Made by a program: the position numbers and the translations under genes. Of a stretch of 33,788 bases of DNA, positions 6,951 through 15,106 are shown piece after piece. Below the pieces are notes generated by a model, which was given only the letters and a program-made list of their open reading frames with translations, ran no database searches and was not told the DNA's origin. Source of the DNA: Mesorhizobium plurifarium (GTDB lineage: Bacteria; Pseudomonadota; Alphaproteobacteria; Rhizobiales; Rhizobiaceae); the NCBI GenBank assembly GCA_000824785.1, contig CCNB01000021.1, positions 1 through 33,788 of the forward strand, given 5' to 3'. Within the stretch, counting starts at the first letter, position 1, and every line of letters starts with the position of its first letter.

Positions 6951-8201
6951 ATGGCCGCACCCGGCGAAAATCTGCGAATCAATTCAGACCGTTTGTGGGG
7001 TTCCATCATGGAGATGGCGAAGATCGGCCCCGGCATTGCCGGCGGCAACAATCGCCAGACCGTGACCGACGAGGATGGCGAGGGCCGCCATCTATTCAAG
7101 CGCTGGTGCGATGCCGCCGGGCTCGAAATGGGCGTCGACGAGATGGGCACGATGTTTGCCCGCCGCGAAGGCACCGATCCCAGCCTGCCGCCGGTCTATG
7201 TCGGCAGCCATCTCGACACGCAGCCGACCGGCGGCAAGTATGACGGCGTGCTCGGCGTGCTGGGCGGGCTGGAAGTCGTGCGCTCGCTCAACGATCTCGG
7301 TATCAAGACCAGACATCCGATCGTCGTCACCAACTGGACGAACGAGGAAGGCGCGCGCTTCGCGCCGGCGATGATGGCGTCGGGCGTGTTCGCCGGCGTG
7401 CTCGACCAGGCCGACGTCTACCAACATGTCGACAAGGACGGCAAAAAGTTCGGCGAGGAGCTCGAACGGATCGGCTGGAAGGGTACCGAGAAGGTCGGCG
7501 ATCGCAAGATCCACGCCTTCTTCGAATTGCATATTGAGCAGGGGCCGATCCTGGAGGACGAAGGCATCGATATCGGCGTCGTCACCCACGGCCAGGGCCT
7601 CAAATGGCTGCAGGTGACGCTGACCGGCAAGGAAGCGCATACCGGCTCAACGCCGATGCCCAAGCGCCGCAATGCCGGGCTCGGCATGGCGCGCGTGATC
7701 GAGCTGGTGCACGAGATCGCCATGGATTACCAGCCCGACGCCGTCGGCGCGGTCGGCCACATGCAAGCCTATCCGAACTCGCGCAACATCATCGCCGGGC
7801 GCACCGTCTTCACCATCGACATCCGCTCTCCGGAGAAGGAAGTGCTCGACGCCATGGATGCGCGCATCCGCGAAGGCATCGACACGATCTGCGATGCGCT
7901 CGACATCAAATACGAGATCGAGCAGGTCGGCCATTTCGACCCGGTCACCTTCGACAAGAACTGCGTCAAGGCGATCCGCGATGCCGCCGAGCGGCTCGGC
8001 TATTCTCACCGCAACATCGTCTCCGGCGCCGGCCATGACGCCTGCTGGATCAACCGCGTCGCGCCGACCGCCATGGTGATGTGCCCCTGCGTGGACGGAC
8101 TCAGCCACAACGAGGCCGAGGAAATCACCAAGGAATGGGCAGCGGCAGGCGCCGACGTGCTGTTCCACGCTGTGGTCGAGACCGCGGGGATCGTGGAGTG
8201 A
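6951..8201 (+). CDS. Zn-dependent amidohydrolase, beta-ureidopropionase type
   Basis: The 416-residue protein is a peptidase M20-family amidase of the N-carbamoyl-amino acid hydrolase group (PydC/HyuC/AtzF-neighbour type). Metal ligands are visible: His87 in 'GSHLDTQ', Asp98 in 'KYDGVLG', Glu132/Glu133 in 'TNEEGARF', His194 in 'ELHIEQGP', and a late His in 'LSHNEAEE'. The expected reaction is hydrolysis of N-carbamoyl-beta-alanine to beta-alanine, CO2 and ammonia, the last step of reductive pyrimidine degradation before transamination. Allantoate amidohydrolase and L-carbamoylases share the fold, but the neighbouring dihydropyrimidinase and aminotransferase support this role. GGGAA at 6940-6944 is a modest ribosome binding site. 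The gene is probably transcribed from a promoter covered by the two dyads at 6849 and 6882. Confidence 0.88.
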   Translation: MAAPGENLRINSDRLWGSIMEMAKIGPGIAGGNNRQTVTDEDGEGRHLFKRWCDAAGLEMGVDEMGTMFARREGTDPSLPPVYVGSHLDTQPTGGKYDGVLGVLGGLEVVRSLNDLGIKTRHPIVVTNWTNEEGARFAPAMMASGVFAGVLDQADVYQHVDKDGKKFGEELERIGWKGTEKVGDRKIHAFFELHIEQGPILEDEGIDIGVVTHGQGLKWLQVTLTGKEAHTGSTPMPKRRNAGLGMARVIELVHEIAMDYQPDAVGAVGHMQAYPNSRNIIAGRTVFTIDIRSPEKEVLDAMDARIREGIDTICDALDIKYEIEQVGHFDPVTFDKNCVKAIRDAAERLGYSHRNIVSGAGHDACWINRVAPTAMVMCPCVDGLSHNEAEEITKEWAAAGADVLFHAVVETAGIVE

Positions 8202-8206
8202 CCTAC

Positions 8207-8247
8207 TAGAGCGTTTCACCGTTTCACGGAAACGGCGAAATGCTCTA
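8207..8247. repeat. 41-bp near-perfect palindromic hairpin
   Basis: Two 19-nt arms (8207-8225 and 8229-8247) enclose the loop ACG. Only two positions fail Watson-Crick pairing, one of them a G-U in RNA; the core is CCGTTTC/GAAACGG. It begins 6 nt after the hydrolase stop and may act as an mRNA-stabilising or attenuating structure inside the operon. Confidence 0.7.
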
Positions 8248-8250
8248 TCG

Positions 8251-8308
8251 CATTGTTTTAACGCAATTTCGGACGGAAAACCGCTTCACACTTTCCCTGA
8301 AATTGCTC
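8251..8308. repeat. Dispersed intergenic repeat, copy A
   Basis: This 58-bp stretch matches 25487-25547 closely, including the shared core ACGCAATT-Y-CGGACGGAAAACCG and ATTGCTC at the end. GCAATTTC (8263-8270) pairs with GAAATTGC (8299-8306). It is a short interspersed palindromic element of rhizobial type and follows directly on the 41-bp hairpin. Confidence 0.75.
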
Positions 8309-8367
8309 CGGACCAGTCACCTCGCAAAGCCGCTCGCAAAGAAGCGCGAAAGAACAGGGGAACAGAT

Positions 8368-9819
8368 ATGACCAAAGTCATCCGCAACGGCACCGTCGTC
8401 ACCGCCGACCGCACGTGGAAGGCCGACGTGCTGATGCAGCACGGCAAGATCGTCGCCATCGGCTCCAATCTGCACGGCGACCACGAGTTCGACGCCACGG
8501 GCTGCTATGTCATGCCGGGCGGCATCGATCCGCACACCCATCTCGAAATGCCGTTCATGGGCACCTATTCGGCCGACGATTTCGAATCCGGCACGCGCGC
8601 CGCGCTCTCCGGCGGCACGACGATGGTGGTCGATTTCTGCCTGCCGGCGCCGCAGCAGTCGTTGCTCGAAGCGCTGCAGATGTGGGACAACAAGACGTCG
8701 AAAGCCTCCTGCGACTATTCCTTCCACATGGCGATCACCTGGTGGGGCAAGCAGGTGTTCGACGAGATGGCAACGGTGGTCGACAGGGGCATCACCTCGT
8801 TCAAGCACTTCATGGCCTATAAGGGCGCGCTGATGGTCGACGACGACGAGATGTACTCGTCGTTCCAGCGCTGCGCCGATCTCGGCGCGCTGCCGCTCGT
8901 CCATGCCGAGAACGGCGACGTTGTCGCGGCGCTCTCGCAAAAGCTTCTGGCCGCCGGCAACAACGGCCCCGAGGGACATGCCTATTCGCGTCCGCCGGAG
9001 GTGGAAGGCGAGGCGACAAACCGCGCCATTATGATCGCCGACATGGCCGGCGTGCCGCTCTATGTCGTGCATGTCTCCTGCGAGCAGAGCCACGAAGCGA
9101 TCCGCCGCGCCCGCCAGAAGGGCATGCGGGTGTTCGGCGAGCCGCTGATCCAGCATCTGACGCTCGACGAGACGGAGTATTTCAACAAGGACTGGGACCA
9201 CGCGGCGCGCCGTGTGATGAGCCCGCCCTTCCGCAACAAGCTGCACCAGGACTCGCTGTGGGCCGGCCTGCAGGCCGGCTCGCTGCAGGTCGTGGCGACC
9301 GACCACTGCGCCTTCACCACCAAGCAGAAAAGAAATGGCGTCGGCGACTTCACCAAGATCCCGAACGGCACGGGCGGGCTCGAAGACCGCTTGCCGGTGC
9401 TGTGGACCAGAGGCGTCAACACCGGGCGGCTGACGATGAACGAGTTCGTCGCGGTGACCTCGACCAACATCGCCAAGATCCTCAACATGTACCCGAAGAA
9501 GGGCGCGATCGTCGAAGGCGCCGACGCCGACATCGTCGTCTGGGACCCGAAGCGCAAGAAGACGATCTCGGCCAAGAAGCAGCAATCGGTGATCGACTAC
9601 AATGTATTCGAAGGCGTCGAGGTGACCGGCCTGCCGCGCTTCGTCTTCTCGCGCGGCGAACTCTCGATCGAGGAAGCGGACGTCAAGGCCAAGGCCGGCC
9701 ATGGCGAGTTCGTCGCTCGCGAGCCGAACGCCGCGGTCAACCGGGCGCTGTCGACCTGGAAAGAGATTTCCGCGCCGCGCAAGGTGGAGCGGACCGGCAT
9801 TCCGGCCACCGGCGTCTGA
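8368..9819 (+). CDS. Dihydropyrimidinase (D-hydantoinase family)
   Basis: This 483-residue cyclic amidohydrolase has the full dinuclear zinc site of dihydropyrimidinases: His56 and His58 in 'DPHTHLE', carboxylated Lys152 in 'FMAYKG', His179 in 'LVHAENG', His235 in 'VHVSCE' and Asp312 in 'ATDHCAF'. It hydrolyses 5,6-dihydrouracil or dihydrothymine to the N-carbamoyl-beta-amino acid (EC 3.5.2.2), feeding the amidohydrolase encoded upstream. The length is normal for the family. AGGGGAA upstream of ATG 8368 is the ribosome binding site. The gap from the hydrolase gene (166 bp) is filled by two repeat elements but has no obvious independent promoter, so co-transcription is likely. Confidence 0.93.
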   Translation: MTKVIRNGTVVTADRTWKADVLMQHGKIVAIGSNLHGDHEFDATGCYVMPGGIDPHTHLEMPFMGTYSADDFESGTRAALSGGTTMVVDFCLPAPQQSLLEALQMWDNKTSKASCDYSFHMAITWWGKQVFDEMATVVDRGITSFKHFMAYKGALMVDDDEMYSSFQRCADLGALPLVHAENGDVVAALSQKLLAAGNNGPEGHAYSRPPEVEGEATNRAIMIADMAGVPLYVVHVSCEQSHEAIRRARQKGMRVFGEPLIQHLTLDETEYFNKDWDHAARRVMSPPFRNKLHQDSLWAGLQAGSLQVVATDHCAFTTKQKRNGVGDFTKIPNGTGGLEDRLPVLWTRGVNTGRLTMNEFVAVTSTNIAKILNMYPKKGAIVEGADADIVVWDPKRKKTISAKKQQSVIDYNVFEGVEVTGLPRFVFSRGELSIEEADVKAKAGHGEFVAREPNAAVNRALSTWKEISAPRKVERTGIPATGV

Positions 9820-9821
9820 CC

Positions 9822-10199
9822 ATGCGGGCTCTTCATCTTGCAATCGCGGCGACTGCTTTGCTGGCCGCCAGCCAGGCAGTCGCTGGGGGCATAGACCTCA
9901 GCAAGCCTTATGGCGACAAATATGGCTGCATCAACAAGAACGGCCAGGAAGTGGCCGCCGACAAGATGCTGCTTTTGACCGACAAGGAACTGATCACGGC
10001 GGCCAGCGCCTGCACCTTCAGCGACAAGCAGGCCCAGGCCGACGGATCGCTGGTGGTGACGGCAAAATGCGAGGCCGAAGGCGAAGAGGGGCAGGCGCCG
10101 GCCAAATTCACCATCAAGCGCAGTGCGAAGAATGCGAAGAAGCTGGTGGTGTCCGACGAGGACGGCAATGTGATGGGCGAAGTCGCGCGATGCAAATGA
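9822..10199 (+). CDS. Small secreted protein with four cysteines, unknown function
   Basis: I do not recognise the family. The 125-residue product starts with a clear signal peptide (hydrophobic 'LAIAATALLAASQAVAG', cleavage near residue 22). The mature part has four cysteines ('YGCIN', 'SACTF', 'AKCEA', 'ARCK'), enough for two disulfides, and is otherwise charged and soluble, so it should be periplasmic. It begins 2 nt after the dihydropyrimidinase stop and lacks a strong ribosome binding site of its own, which suggests coupled translation. Its position could mean a role linked to pyrimidine uptake, but that is guilt by position only. Confidence 0.8.
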   Translation: MRALHLAIAATALLAASQAVAGGIDLSKPYGDKYGCINKNGQEVAADKMLLLTDKELITAASACTFSDKQAQADGSLVVTAKCEAEGEEGQAPAKFTIKRSAKNAKKLVVSDEDGNVMGEVARCK

Positions 10200-10282
10200 C
10201 GGCGATCCCGTCAGTTCCTGTGAGACGTATTCGTTCTGGCCGCATTTATGCGACGCCAAGCGCCGCTTGGCTGCAAAATGCC

Positions 10283-10687
10283 CTAGGCAACAAGCCCATC
10301 CAGTTCCGGCAGCAGGACGACGCTTTCCTGTTCGTTGGGATCGGTGCGGGCGATGACCGCCGAGGACGGGGCGCCGCTCAGATTGGCCGGCAGATGCGGA
10401 ACGCCCGCCGGAATGTAGAAGAGGTCGCCGGCCTTGACGACGATATGATGCTCGAGCCGGTCGCCGTACCAGGTGTGGACTTCGCCCGAGAGCACGTAGA
10501 TGGCCGTCTCGTGGCTTTCATGCATATGCGCCTTGGCGCGGGCGCCGGGCGGCATGGTGAGAAGATGCATGCAGATGCCGGACGAGCCGACGGTCTCGGC
10601 GGCGATGCCGGCGAAATAACTCAGCCCCTGCTTGCCCTGATAGGTGCTTTCGGGGCGAACGAGATGACAGGTGGGTTTAGGCGGCAT
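10283..10687 (-). CDS. Cupin domain protein
   Basis: Encodes 134 residues forming one cupin beta-barrel. Motif 1 is 'ARAKAHMHESHETAIYVLSGE', and motif 2 ends 'DLFYIPAGVPHLPANLS', so the usual His/His/Glu/His metal site is available. The reaction or ligand is not predictable. I start it at ATG 10687 because GGAG lies 8 nt upstream; the TTG at 10693 is only 2 nt from that GGAG. It is encoded against the pyrimidine genes, between the catabolic part and the transporter part of the locus, so the ABC operon needs its own promoter in 10688-10806. Confidence 0.82.
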   Translation of the reverse strand: MPPKPTCHLVRPESTYQGKQGLSYFAGIAAETVGSSGICMHLLTMPPGARAKAHMHESHETAIYVLSGEVHTWYGDRLEHHIVVKAGDLFYIPAGVPHLPANLSGAPSSAVIARTDPNEQESVVLLPELDGLVA

Positions 10688-10806
10688 CGGCAAGGCTCCG
10701 GGCGGCGTCGATCGGGTGGGACAGGACGAGTGGAAAGCAACGCTATCATAAAATCAACCGGATTGCGGACAGCGCCGCGGCGGCTGCGAAAGGCAGGCTG
10801 CAGCCG

Positions 10807-11598
10807 ATGATCGAACAGCCGCCAGCCGTCGTTTCGGCAAGTAAGCTCGGCCTCACCTTCCAGACCAATGACGGTCCGGTGCAGGCGCTGTCCAATGTCG
10901 ATCTGACCATTGGCAAGGGCGAATTCGTCTCCTTCATCGGTCCATCCGGCTGCGGCAAGACCACCTTGCTGCGCGTCATCGCCGACCTGGAAAAGGCGAC
11001 TTCGGGGACGATCGCGGTCAACGGGCTGACGCCCGAGCAGGCGCGCGAGAAGCGCTCCTACGGCTATGTGTTCCAGGCCGCCGCCCTGTTCCCGTGGCGC
11101 ACGATCGAGCGCAACGTTGCGCTGCCGCTGGAGGTCATGGGCCTGAGCCAGGCCGAGCAGGCGGAGCGCATCAAGCGCACGCTGGCGCTCGTCAACCTCT
11201 CGGGCTTCGAGAAGAAATATCCCTGGCAGCTTTCCGGCGGCATGCAGCAGCGCGCCTCGATCGCGCGCGCCTTGGCCTTCGATGCGGACCTGCTCCTGAT
11301 GGACGAGCCGTTCGGCGCGCTCGACGAGATCGTGCGGGACCATCTGAACGAGCAGCTCCTCGAGCTCTGGGACCGCACCAACAAGACGATTTGCTTCGTC
11401 ACCCATTCGATCCCCGAGGCGGTGTACCTGTCGACCCGCATCGTGGTGATGTCGCCGCGCCCCGGCCGCGTCACCGACATCATCGAATCGACGCTGCCAA
11501 GAGAGCGGCCGCTCGACATCCGCGAGACGCCGGAGTTTTTGGCGATCGCCGCGCGCGTGCGGGATGGCCTGAGGGCAGGGCACAGCTATGATGATTGA
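10807..11598 (+). CDS. ABC transporter ATP-binding protein, NitT/TauT-type pyrimidine importer
   Basis: The 263-residue ATPase shows Walker A 'GPSGCGKTT' (45-53), the Q-loop near 'YVFQAAALFPW', signature 'LSGGMQQRASIARAL' (142-156), Walker B 'DLLLMDEPFGALD' (161-173) and switch His200. It is closest in style to the nitrate/taurate/aliphatic sulfonate ATPases, the class used by uptake systems with NMT1/THI5-like binding proteins. It should drive import with the two permeases and binding protein downstream. The gene context argues for a pyrimidine or breakdown product as substrate; hydroxymethylpyrimidine or riboflavin-like compounds are alternatives. The ribosome binding site is weak. A 415-bp repeat-filled gap separates it from the first permease. 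Confidence 0.88.
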   Translation: MIEQPPAVVSASKLGLTFQTNDGPVQALSNVDLTIGKGEFVSFIGPSGCGKTTLLRVIADLEKATSGTIAVNGLTPEQAREKRSYGYVFQAAALFPWRTIERNVALPLEVMGLSQAEQAERIKRTLALVNLSGFEKKYPWQLSGGMQQRASIARALAFDADLLLMDEPFGALDEIVRDHLNEQLLELWDRTNKTICFVTHSIPEAVYLSTRIVVMSPRPGRVTDIIESTLPRERPLDIRETPEFLAIAARVRDGLRAGHSYDD

Positions 11599-11638
11599 GG
11601 GGAGGGCGAATCAGTGCGGACGAAGCCTCCACGCCTTC

Positions 11639-11850
11639 GTCATCCTAGGGCGGAGCGACGCGAAGCGGAGCGCAGACCCTAGGATCCATGCCGTGACGCC
11701 GGCCGAAGGGTCCAAACGGTGCAGAATGGTCGCTAACCGCCGCAGGGCGCGGGGAGCTGTATTCTGCACCGCTGCGGAGCGGAGAAGTAACGGCATGGAT
11801 CCTAGGGTCTGCGCTGCGTCGCTTCGCTCCTTGCTCCGCCCTAGGATGAC
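11639..11850. repeat. Large inverted repeat within the ABC operon
   Basis: Arm 11639-11694 and arm 11790-11850 are reverse complements over about 56 nt apart from a 5-nt insertion and some changes in the middle. Both carry CCTAGGGCGGAGC and GACCCTAGGATCCATGCCGT. A nested pair, GGTGCAGAAT (11718-11727) and ATTCTGCACC (11761-11770), extends the structure. It looks like a pair of opposed dispersed repeats inserted in the operon. Confidence 0.8.
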
Positions 11851-11895
11851 GAGATGGCGGTGGGCGGCTCCTGTCGCGCAGGCCGCTACACACCT

Positions 11896-11997
11896 GCTCC
11901 GCTCTAGGGTGACGAAGAGCACTAGCGCCGCCGCAATGGCAACCAAGGCTCCCGGCCTTCGCTTCGCTCCGGCCACCCTCTCCCCGTGGGGGAGAGG
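11896..11997. repeat. Further repeat remnants before the first permease
   Basis: Bases 11896-11915 match 18 of 20 positions of the outer arm end of the preceding inverted repeat, in the same orientation as its second arm. A second hairpin, CCTCTCCCC (11977-11985) with GGGGAGAGG (11989-11997), is a typical rhizobial short repeat. No gene is visible in 11599-12013. Confidence 0.6.
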
Positions 11998-12013
11998 AGA
12001 CGGGCGGCGCTAG

Positions 12014-12892
12014 ATGGACTCCTTCCGCTCGAAAATCATCCCCGTCACCGCCATCCTCGCCGGCGTGGTGGTGCTCTGGTACGTCTTCGCCGTCATCCTC
12101 AACGCGCCGTTCCAGCGCGACCTGGACACGCGTGCGAATGAAACTCCCGGCACCGTAGAGTTCATCGGCAAGACGCTGTCGCAGCCGAAGCCGACGCTGC
12201 CGGCGCCGCATCAGGTGGCGGTGAATTTCTTCGAAAACACCTTCCTGCGGTCCGTCACGTCGAACCGCAGCCTGGTCTACAACGCCTGGGTGACGCTGTC
12301 CTCGACGCTGCTCGGCTTCGCCTTCGGCACGGCGCTCGGCATCCTCATCGCGGTCGGCATCGTGCATGTGGCGACGCTCGACCGCAGCCTGATGCCGTGG
12401 ATCATCGCTTCGCAGACCATTCCGATCCTGGCGGTGGCGCCGATGATCATCGTGGTGCTGGCGGCGATCGGCATCACCGGCCTGATTCCCAAGGCGCTGA
12501 TCTCGACCTATCTGTCGTTCTTCCCCGTCGCGGTCGGCATGGTGAAAGGCCTGCGCTCGCCAGAGCTCATGCATCTCGACCTGATGCACACCTACAATGC
12601 CAGCGCCTCGCAGACCTTCTGGAAATTGCGCGTGCCGGCCTCGGTGCCGTTCCTGTTCACCTCGATGAAGGTGGCGGTGGCGGCGAGCCTTGTCGGCGCC
12701 ATCGTCGGCGAACTGCCGACGGGCGCGGTCGCCGGCATCGGCGCGAAGCTGCTCGCCGGCGCCTATTACAGCCAGACGATCGATATCTGGTCGGCTTTGG
12801 TCGCAGGCTCGATCGTCGCGGCGCTGCTGGTGATGGTCGTCGGCATTGCCGGACGCCTCGTCGACCGCGCCATGGGCGGGAGGCCAGCATGA
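12014..12892 (+). CDS. ABC transporter permease 1
   Basis: Encodes 292 residues with an N-terminal membrane segment, a periplasmic loop of about 60 residues, and the five or so helices of the BPD transport permease core. The coupling-helix region that meets the ATPase is 'GLRSPELMHLDLMHTYNASA', with the typical 'WKLRVPASVPFLFTSMKVAV' after it. Together with the next gene it forms the membrane channel of the putative pyrimidine importer. No ideal ribosome binding site is seen; GAGGAGA lies about 14 nt before the ATG and comes from the repeat. Its stop overlaps the start of permease 2 as ATGA (12889-12892). Confidence 0.87.
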   Translation: MDSFRSKIIPVTAILAGVVVLWYVFAVILNAPFQRDLDTRANETPGTVEFIGKTLSQPKPTLPAPHQVAVNFFENTFLRSVTSNRSLVYNAWVTLSSTLLGFAFGTALGILIAVGIVHVATLDRSLMPWIIASQTIPILAVAPMIIVVLAAIGITGLIPKALISTYLSFFPVAVGMVKGLRSPELMHLDLMHTYNASASQTFWKLRVPASVPFLFTSMKVAVAASLVGAIVGELPTGAVAGIGAKLLAGAYYSQTIDIWSALVAGSIVAALLVMVVGIAGRLVDRAMGGRPA

Positions 12893-14043
12893 CCTGGTTG
12901 AAACCGTCCTGGCAATCGGTGCTGGCGATTGCGCTCAGCCTCATCGCCTTAGCGCTCGGCGCAATGACGAAGCCGGAAGCCGCCGCGCTGGCAGAGCCGG
13001 CCGCAACGCTCGCGTATCCTTATATGGGCGCGAAGGGGCTGATCATCGGGCTGTTGCTCCTCGCGGCACTGGTCTCGGTCACAAAGCTGACGCCGATGGT
13101 CGAGGCCATCGTGCTGTTCGTCGGCGCCCATGCCGCCGCCTGGCTCCTGATCAAGGGCATAGCCGGTTTCGAGGGTACGGCACTGGCGCCATATTTCCTG
13201 CTGCTCGCCGCTGCCTGGCTGCTTGCCTGGCGCTGCGTTGCCTTGCTCGCCTCGTTGCGTCCGAGCGAAAGCGTCTCAAGGAACGCATTGCGCCTGATCA
13301 TCCCGGCGATCTTCGGCGCCTGGATCCTGATCATCTGGGAAGCGGTGACGCGCGGCGCCGGCATCCCCTTCATCCTTCTGCCGCCGCCGAGCGCCATCGG
13401 CGCGCGTATCGCCAACTCGCTGCCGATCTTGGGGTCGGACGTGCGGCAGACGATCTTCAAGGCGGTGCTCATTGGTTACATCGTCGGCAATCTCGCCGGC
13501 TTCGCCGTCGCCATCCTCGCCGACCGCGTGCCGTTCCTGCGGCGCGGGCTGCTGCCGATCGGCAATATGGTCTCGGCGCTGCCGATCATCGGCGTGGCGC
13601 CCATCATGGTCATGTGGTTCGGCTTCGACTGGCCGTCCAAGGCCGCGGTCGTCATCATCATGACCTTCTTCCCGATGCTGGTGAACACGGTCGCGGGGCT
13701 CGCCGCATCCGGGCATATGGAGCGCGACCTGATGCGCACCTATGCGTCGGGCTATTGGCCGACCTTGCTGAAGCTCAGGCTTCCGGCGGCAATGCCGTTC
13801 ATCTTCAACGCGCTGAAGATCAACTCGACGCTGGCGCTGATCGGCGCCATCGTCGCGGAGTTCTTCGGCACGCCCGTGGTCGGCATGGGATTCCGCATTT
13901 CGACGGAAGTCGGGCGGATGAACATCGACATGGTGTGGGCCGAAATCGCAGTTGCAGCCCTTGCGGGTTCGGTCTTTTATGGCGTGGTCGCTCTCGTCGA
14001 GAGAGCCGTCACGTTTTGGCATCCCTCTGTCCGAGGTGGATAG
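12889..14043 (+). CDS. ABC transporter permease 2 with N-terminal extension
   Basis: The 384-residue protein is longer than usual for this class (about 250-290). Residues 1 to about 130 hold roughly four extra hydrophobic segments ('GLIIGLLLLAALVSV', 'AIVLFVGAHAAAWLLI', 'FLLLAAAWLLAWRCVALLA'). The conserved permease core starts near 'LIIPAIFGAWILIIWEAV' and includes 'MERDLMRTYASGYWPTLLKL', the ATPase-contact loop. It overlaps permease 1 by 4 nt, so the two should be made together as a heterodimeric channel. The extension might interact with the binding protein or an accessory protein; this is speculation. Confidence 0.88.
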   Translation: MTWLKPSWQSVLAIALSLIALALGAMTKPEAAALAEPAATLAYPYMGAKGLIIGLLLLAALVSVTKLTPMVEAIVLFVGAHAAAWLLIKGIAGFEGTALAPYFLLLAAAWLLAWRCVALLASLRPSESVSRNALRLIIPAIFGAWILIIWEAVTRGAGIPFILLPPPSAIGARIANSLPILGSDVRQTIFKAVLIGYIVGNLAGFAVAILADRVPFLRRGLLPIGNMVSALPIIGVAPIMVMWFGFDWPSKAAVVIIMTFFPMLVNTVAGLAASGHMERDLMRTYASGYWPTLLKLRLPAAMPFIFNALKINSTLALIGAIVAEFFGTPVVGMGFRISTEVGRMNIDMVWAEIAVAALAGSVFYGVVALVERAVTFWHPSVRGG

Positions 14044-14083
14044 GGGCGGTGGGTTTTGGGTGCTAACTTCAGAGGGTAATAAG

Positions 14084-15055
14084 ATGAAAAGACTGCTGAT
14101 TTCTGCTTTGGCCGGCGCCATGTCGCTGGCCGCCTTCCAGGCGATGGCCGCCGACAAGGTGACGCTGCAGCTGAAATGGGTCACGCAGGCCCAGTTCGCC
14201 GGCTATTATGTCGCCAAGGCCAAGGGCTTCTATGACGCCGAAGGCCTCGACGTCGACATCAAGCCGGGCGGCCCGGATATCGCGCCGGAACAGGTGATCG
14301 CCGGCGGCGGCGCTGACGTCATCGTCGACTGGATGGGCGGCGCGCTCGCGGCCCGCGACAAGGGCGTTATGCTCGTCAACATCGCCCAGCCGTTCAAGAA
14401 GGCGGGCATGGAACTGGTCTGCCCCAAGGCCGGCCCGATCAAGACGGAAGCCGACTTCAAGGGCCATACGCTCGGCGTCTGGTTCTTCGGCAACGAATAT
14501 CCGTTCTACGCCTGGATGAACAAGATCGGTCTCAAGACCGATGGCGGCCCGGACGGCGTGACCGTGCTCAAGCAGAGCTTCGACGTGCAGCCGCTGATCC
14601 AGAAGCAGGCCGACTGCATCTCGGTCATGACCTATAACGAATACGGCCAGGTGCTGGACGCCGGCTACAAGCCGGAAGACCTTGTCGTGTTCAACTACTC
14701 GGCGATGGGCAACGACCTTCTGGAGGACGGGCTCTACACGCTCGAGGACAAGCTCAAGGACCCGGCCTTCGAGGACAAGATGGTACGCTTCGTGCGCGCC
14801 TCGATGAAGGGCTGGAAATACGCCACCGAGAACACCGACGAGGCGGCCGAGATCGTCGTCGACGCCGGCGGCCAGGACGAGAACCACCAGAAGTTCATGA
14901 TGAAGGAAGTGGCCAAGCTGATCGACAATGCCGACGGCAAGCTGATCCCGGCTGCTTACGAGCGCACCGCCAAGGCGCTGCTCGACCAGAAGATCATCAG
15001 CAAGGAGGCGAGCGGCGCCTACACGACCGCGATCACCGACAAGGCGATCAAGTAA
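14084..15055 (+). CDS. ABC transporter substrate-binding protein, NMT1/THI5-like
   Basis: Encodes 323 residues with a signal peptide (cleavage after 'FQAMA', about residue 22) and an NMT1/THI5-like periplasmic-binding fold: 'LQLKWVTQAQFAGYYVAKAK' at the mature N-terminus, then 'DIAPEQVIAGGGADVIVDW'. Proteins of this family bind pyrimidine-like or aromatic ring compounds, and the neighbouring catabolic genes suggest a pyrimidine. GAGGG at 14072-14076 is the ribosome binding site, 7 nt before ATG 14084. It is the last gene of the ABC operon and is followed by a strong terminator. High expression is typical for binding proteins. Confidence 0.9.
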   Translation: MKRLLISALAGAMSLAAFQAMAADKVTLQLKWVTQAQFAGYYVAKAKGFYDAEGLDVDIKPGGPDIAPEQVIAGGGADVIVDWMGGALAARDKGVMLVNIAQPFKKAGMELVCPKAGPIKTEADFKGHTLGVWFFGNEYPFYAWMNKIGLKTDGGPDGVTVLKQSFDVQPLIQKQADCISVMTYNEYGQVLDAGYKPEDLVVFNYSAMGNDLLEDGLYTLEDKLKDPAFEDKMVRFVRASMKGWKYATENTDEAAEIVVDAGGQDENHQKFMMKEVAKLIDNADGKLIPAAYERTAKALLDQKIISKEASGAYTTAITDKAIK

Positions 15056-15080
15056 GCTCCGCTCTCAACGCGGAAGGTGG

Positions 15081-15106
15081 AAAGGGGCGGGCGACCGCCC
15101 CTTTTT
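15081..15106 (+). terminator. Rho-independent terminator of the ABC operon
   Basis: AAAGGGGCGG (15081-15090), loop GCGA, CCGCCCCTTT and further Ts (15095-15106). Seven GC-rich pairs plus A-U pairs followed by a T run make this the clearest terminator in the window. Confidence 0.9.

Noticed and set aside
8317..9843. A 508-codon minus-strand frame opposite the dihydropyrimidinase gene
   Set aside because: Antisense shadow of a complete, motif-perfect enzyme; it resembles no family.
11639..11850. CRISPR array or IS element in the ABC operon gap
   Set aside because: Only two opposed arms and a partial copy are present, with no regular spacers and no transposase.
12397..12888. Upstream extension of the permease 2 frame
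   Set aside because: It overlaps permease 1 in another frame with Arg/His-rich nonsense; the real start is the ATGA overlap at 12889.
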